Source: Marinilactibacillus sp036039175 (GTDB lineage Bacteria > Bacillota > Bacilli > Lactobacillales > Carnobacteriaceae_A). From it: 64,000 nt of DNA. The stretch is from the NCBI RefSeq assembly GCF_036039175.1, contig NZ_JAYXKP010000007.1, forward strand, positions 1 through 64,000, in the 5' to 3' direction. The notes beneath the pieces were generated by a model that saw only the letters and a program-made list of their open reading frames with translations, was not told the DNA's origin and did not search any database. This document shows, in pieces, positions 61,420-64,000 of the stretch. How positions within the stretch are numbered: the first letter of the stretch is position 1; the number at the start of each line of letters is the position of its first letter. A program made the position numbers and the translations under genes.

Positions 61420-61899
61420 ATGGATATTACGATTATTTCTGTAGGTAAGTTAAAAGAAAAATATTTGATTGAAGGTATTAAAGAATATGCTAAGCGACTT
61501 GGTGCCTATACAAAGTTTAAAATTGTTGAGGTCCCTGATGAAAAAGCACCGGAAGAATTAAGCGAAGCAGAAATGATACAAGTCAAAGACAAAGAAGGCG
61601 AAAGAATACTCGCAAAAATTCCTAACCAGGCTTATGTTTTTTCGCTTGCTATCAAATCAAAAGAACGCTCATCTGAGATGTTCTCCAAAGAAATCCAACA
61701 ACTGATGCTGCACGGAAACAGCAGCATCGTTTTTGTGATTGGTGGATCACTCGGACTAAGTGACGCTGTCATGAACCGCAGTGACGAAACCATCTCCTTC
61801 GGTAAAATGACCTATCCGCATCAGCTAATGAGACTGATCTTGATAGAACAGATTTACCGTGCTTTTAGAATAATGAGGAATGAACCTTATCATAAGTAG
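61420..61899 (+). CDS. rlmH: 23S rRNA pseudouridine-1915 N3-methyltransferase RlmH
   Basis: A 159-residue SPOUT methyltransferase. The trefoil-knot motifs FVIGGSLGLSDAV and MTYPHQLMRLILIEQIYRAF are intact, and the C-terminus ends in NEPYHK as usual. It methylates the pseudouridine in helix 69 of 23S rRNA. RlmH genes near oriC, wal and htrA are common in Bacillota. The ribosome binding site is a weak AAGGTGG. Confidence 0.96.
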   Translation: MDITIISVGKLKEKYLIEGIKEYAKRLGAYTKFKIVEVPDEKAPEELSEAEMIQVKDKEGERILAKIPNQAYVFSLAIKSKERSSEMFSKEIQQLMLHGNSSIVFVIGGSLGLSDAVMNRSDETISFGKMTYPHQLMRLILIEQIYRAFRIMRNEPYHK

Positions 61900-61956
61900 A
61901 TGATGTTATGAGATTATAAGTAGTGGTATATATGTAAGATAATGGTAAAAAGGAAT

Positions 61957-61997
61957 AAAAAATATAAGCATAATGGCGGTGGCCACTATGCTTATAT
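61957..61997 (-). terminator. Terminator of the VOC-protein gene
   Basis: ATATAAGCATAATGGC pairs with GCCACTATGCTTATAT (one wobble), followed on the minus strand by TTTTTTATT. Confidence 0.85.
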
Positions 61998-62014
61998 CTA
62001 TAATATTCAAAAAA

Positions 62015-62395
62015 TTATCTTTCGCGTTTTACTTCAATACGGTAACCATCAGGGTCTGTTACGAAGAAATACGACGGTGTACCACCTGAAAGTCCTTTTA
62101 ACTCACCTGTTTTGTAAGCAGAAGCTTTACAGATTTCATGCATTTCTTCTAAATCACCGACAGTTACACCTAAATGACTGAAGCCGTCTCCTACATTGTA
62201 TGGCTCTGCATCATAATTGTAAGTAAGCTCAATTTGTACAGAAGAGCCTGGAGAGTTCAGATATATTAATTCAAACTTATTTTCTGGGAATTTTCTATGG
62301 CTAGCAACTTCAAAATCAAATAGATTTGTATAGAAGTCTAAAGTAGCCTCAAGATCTCTAATACGTAAACAAATTTCAACAAGTTTTTGGTTCAT
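62015..62395 (-). CDS. VOC family protein (glyoxalase I-like)
   Basis: A 126-residue protein of two beta-alpha-beta-beta-beta units (vicinal oxygen chelate fold). Features include ICLRIRDLEATLDFYTNLFD at the start, HLGVTVGDLEEMHE in the middle and FVTDPDGYRIEVKRE at the end. Candidate metal ligands at the family positions are H74 (SHLGVT) and E122 (IEVKRE); the N-terminal His is replaced by Glu or Cys (VEICLR), so lactoylglutathione lyase activity is plausible but not certain. ATG 62395 behind GGAGG is chosen over a TTG five codons upstream. Confidence 0.82.
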   Translation of the reverse strand: MNQKLVEICLRIRDLEATLDFYTNLFDFEVASHRKFPENKFELIYLNSPGSSVQIELTYNYDAEPYNVGDGFSHLGVTVGDLEEMHEICKASAYKTGELKGLSGGTPSYFFVTDPDGYRIEVKRER

Positions 62396-62546
62396 ACTAT
62401 CATCCTCCAATAATTTCTTAATTTTATTTTAGCATGAATAGGTTTCCTACGCACATTTAACCAGTGAAACAATTGTCAGATTAAATGGGTTAAGTATTCC
62501 AGTGTATGGCAGAACAGTCTCGAGAAAATCATTATAAAAACTATAA

Positions 62547-62598
62547 AAAGATCTCTATTTATTTCTATACAATAAAATAGAGGTCTTTAATTTTTTTA
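62547..62598 (+). terminator. Hairpin between the VOC and sigma-factor genes
   Basis: A 14-bp stem (AAAGATCTCTATTT with 62575-62588, one wobble) is followed by AATTTTTTT. Lying between divergent genes, it would block upstream transcription from entering the sigma gene. Confidence 0.6.
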
Positions 62599-62611
62599 TA
62601 TTAAAAAAGTT

Positions 62612-62639
62612 TGTAAGATTTTGACAGTTAATGCGTCTT
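62612..62639 (+). promoter_or_regulatory. Candidate ECF-type autoregulated promoter
   Basis: TGTAAG (62612-62617) and CGTCTT (62634-62639), 16 bp apart, resemble ECF promoters (TGAAAC-N16-CGTCTA type). A TTGACA at 62621-62626 offers a sigma-A alternative. Either would leave a very short leader before AGGAGG at 62646. Confidence 0.35.
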
Positions 62640-62658
62640 ATCTATAGGAGGTGAGAAG

Positions 62659-63144
62659 GTGGTGGAACTTGAAGAAATCTACACATTGTATTTTAAAGAT
62701 GTCTATTTCTTTGCATACAGCTTAACCAAAGACAAGCATCTGGCAGAAGATATTACGTCTGAAACATTTTTAAAAGCATTAAAATCCTTAGATAGTTTTA
62801 AAGGGGAGAGCGACATACGCGTATGGCTTTTTCAGATTGCTAAAAACACTTATTACTCCTATTTAAGGAAGTCTAAAAAGGAGACGGAACTTGATGCACT
62901 AGAGGAGATAGCAGCTGAAATAGATATTGAGAAGCATGTCTTTACAAAAGAAGAATCGATGAATGTACATAAAGTTCTACACTAGCTTTCTGAACCTTAT
63001 AAAGAAGTCTTCACGTTGAGGTTGTTTGGAGGATTAAGCTTCAAACAGATAGCTGAACTATTTGGCAAAACGGATAACTGGGCTTGTGTGACGTTCTATA
63101 GAGCGAAAGAAAAAATAAGAGAAGAAATGAGGAAGAGCGAATGA
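62659..63144 (+). pseudogene. ECF-type RNA polymerase sigma factor, interrupted by TAG
   Basis: The reading frame encodes a 161-residue sigma-70-like protein: region 2 (IYTLYFKDVYFFAYSLTKDK, DITSETFLKALKSL) and region 4 (LSEPYKEVFTLRLFGGLSFK, QIAELFGKTDNWACVTFYRA). A single in-frame TAG at 62983-62985 falls in the linker, where CAG (Gln) would restore the frame; the frame is otherwise open to TGA 63142, overlapping the anti-sigma ATG. It starts at GTG 62659 behind AGGAGGTG. Either a recent nonsense mutation, a sequencing error, or suppression explains it. As written, only region 2 (108 residues) is made. Confidence 0.8.
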
Positions 63145-64000
63145 AGGTATCCTGCGATGTCATAAAAGATCTTATTCCACTATATGCGGAAGGTATGTTA
63201 AGCGAAGATTCTGTCCAATTGGTAGAATCCCATCTTGAAAGTTGTGAAGAATGTCGAAATAGGCTGAACGAATTGAATGAGCCTTATCATGCTCCTTTAG
63301 ATACTAATGTCATGCCTTTGCTGAAGATGAAAGAAGCTTTAAAAAAGAAAAAAATAGTAACAATCATTCTTACTTTTGTTTTTGCGTTATTATTTTCTAC
63401 CATCTTTTTTGCTTTCGTGACTGAACCAAAATATATTCCATACAGCGAAGACTTCATTCAAGTAAACGAACAACCAGATGGTTCCCTCGTTGTTGAATTC
63501 AGTGAGAATGTATCGGACTATCAAATGGATCGATATTCGGTAGAAGGAGAATCTAATGTGTCTTATCGTTTTACTGCGTGGACAAATAGTTTGGATGAAT
63601 TCTTTCAGTCGAACGAAGTCGATTCTGTTGTACTAAATACAGAAGATGAAATAGTATCATCTGTATACTATTATCAAACTGAAGAGTTAGAAGACCAATT
63701 ACTATATGGGATTAATGAAAATCCAAACGGAGGATCACTTACATTACCAAGATTGAATCTATCTTATTATCTTGGAGCAGCAATGCTGTTTGGGGGCTTA
63801 TGTCTGGTCGTGGCCATGTTATTTAGGAGACGTAAACAAATCCTCGAGCTATCTCTTAAGTTGTTTTTATTACCTGTGTCTTATGTCGTAGCTCACTTGA
63901 TTATTATGGGAATGACTTCCGCATCTTATCACTCAGCAAGGGATCTGCTAGCTATTATTTTGATTACGATGTCACTCTATGCGTTAATGTTACTTGGAAT
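63141..64000 (+). CDS. Zinc-finger anti-sigma factor, truncated by window end
   Basis: At least 286 residues, open to the window edge. The N-terminal zf-HC2 domain has the zinc ligands of HLESCEECRNRL plus an upstream Cys (KVSCDVIKDLIPLYAEGML), typical of anti-sigma factors that bind ECF sigma proteins. A membrane segment follows at about residues 73-95 (IVTIILTFVFALLFSTIFFA), then an extracytoplasmic domain and two to three more hydrophobic segments. Its ATG overlaps the sigma gene stop (ATGA), the usual translational coupling of sigma and anti-sigma. The C-terminus lies outside the window. Confidence 0.82.
   Translation, partial: MKVSCDVIKDLIPLYAEGMLSEDSVQLVESHLESCEECRNRLNELNEPYHAPLDTNVMPLLKMKEALKKKKIVTIILTFVFALLFSTIFFAFVTEPKYIPYSEDFIQVNEQPDGSLVVEFSENVSDYQMDRYSVEGESNVSYRFTAWTNSLDEFFQSNEVDSVVLNTEDEIVSSVYYYQTEELEDQLLYGINENPNGGSLTLPRLNLSYYLGAAMLFGGLCLVVAMLFRRRKQILELSLKLFLLPVSYVVAHLIIMGMTSASYHSARDLLAIILITMSLYALMLLG

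Noticed and set aside
61965..62000. Palindrome after rlmH considered as a regulatory dyad
   Set aside because: Its U-run on the minus strand and position after the VOC gene fit an ordinary terminator.
1..64000. CRISPR arrays, tRNA and rRNA genes
   Set aside because: No regularly spaced direct repeats, cloverleaf sequences or conserved rRNA segments were seen on either strand.

Overview
This is a low-GC Firmicutes chromosome segment centred on the replication origin. The block rpmH-rnpA-yidC-jag on one side and dnaA-dnaN-yaaA-recF-gyrB-gyrA-rpsF-ssb-rpsR-gdpP-rplI-dnaB on the other, together with a six-gene WalRKHIJ/HtrA region and rlmH, fits a lactic acid bacterium. PTS-based sugar uptake, trehalose-6-phosphate hydrolase, CstR-type sulfur control and the lack of sporulation genes suggest Carnobacteriaceae or a near relative; that placement is inference, not a database result.

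Layout. 1-10 kb is accessory: a MerR/MATE efflux pair, an unknown 167-residue protein, and a reactive-sulfur operon (Rhd-TusA-DsrE fusion, two lone rhodaneses, CoA-disulfide reductase-rhodanese, CstR) driven by one promoter bracketed by two CstR-like operators. A Cys-rich copper-storage-like protein and a TauE/SafE permease follow. A relic of the mnmG 3' end, three copies of a 29-bp palindrome and an 86-bp duplication flanking a single N show that this stretch has been rearranged or imperfectly assembled. 10-26 kb, mostly on the minus strand, carries mnmG, mnmE, an M50-type membrane protease, trehalose uptake and hydrolysis (treP, treC, with treR and a palindromic operator), a DUF969/DUF979/Pcp set, folC, a GNAT protein, jag, yidC, rnpA and rpmH.

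26.8-29 kb is oriC: DnaA boxes upstream of dnaA, and a second box group with DnaA-trio-like repeats and an AT-rich unwinding region between dnaA and dnaN. 29-42 kb is the replication, gyrase and ribosomal-protein block on the plus strand, with two perfect parS sites around ssb-rpsR. 42-50 kb holds a split fructose-type PTS, purA behind a structured leader, ktrAB, a cytoplasmic alpha-amylase and a YtxH/DUF948 pair. 50-64 kb holds a free-standing glucose-type EIIA, the walRKHIJ cluster, gdhA, an HtrA protease with a lipobox, a second DnaA-box cluster, the ohr/ohrR pair, rlmH, a VOC protein, and an ECF-type sigma gene interrupted by one TAG codon next to its zinc-finger anti-sigma partner, which runs off the window.

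How the parts connect. TreP has no EIIA domain, so the lone EIIA at 50.7 kb is a plausible phosphoryl donor. CstR probably senses persulfides and controls the sulfurtransferase relay. OhrR probably controls Ohr through the operator between them. WalRK with WalH and WalI senses cell-wall state. No rRNA, tRNA or CRISPR array was found.
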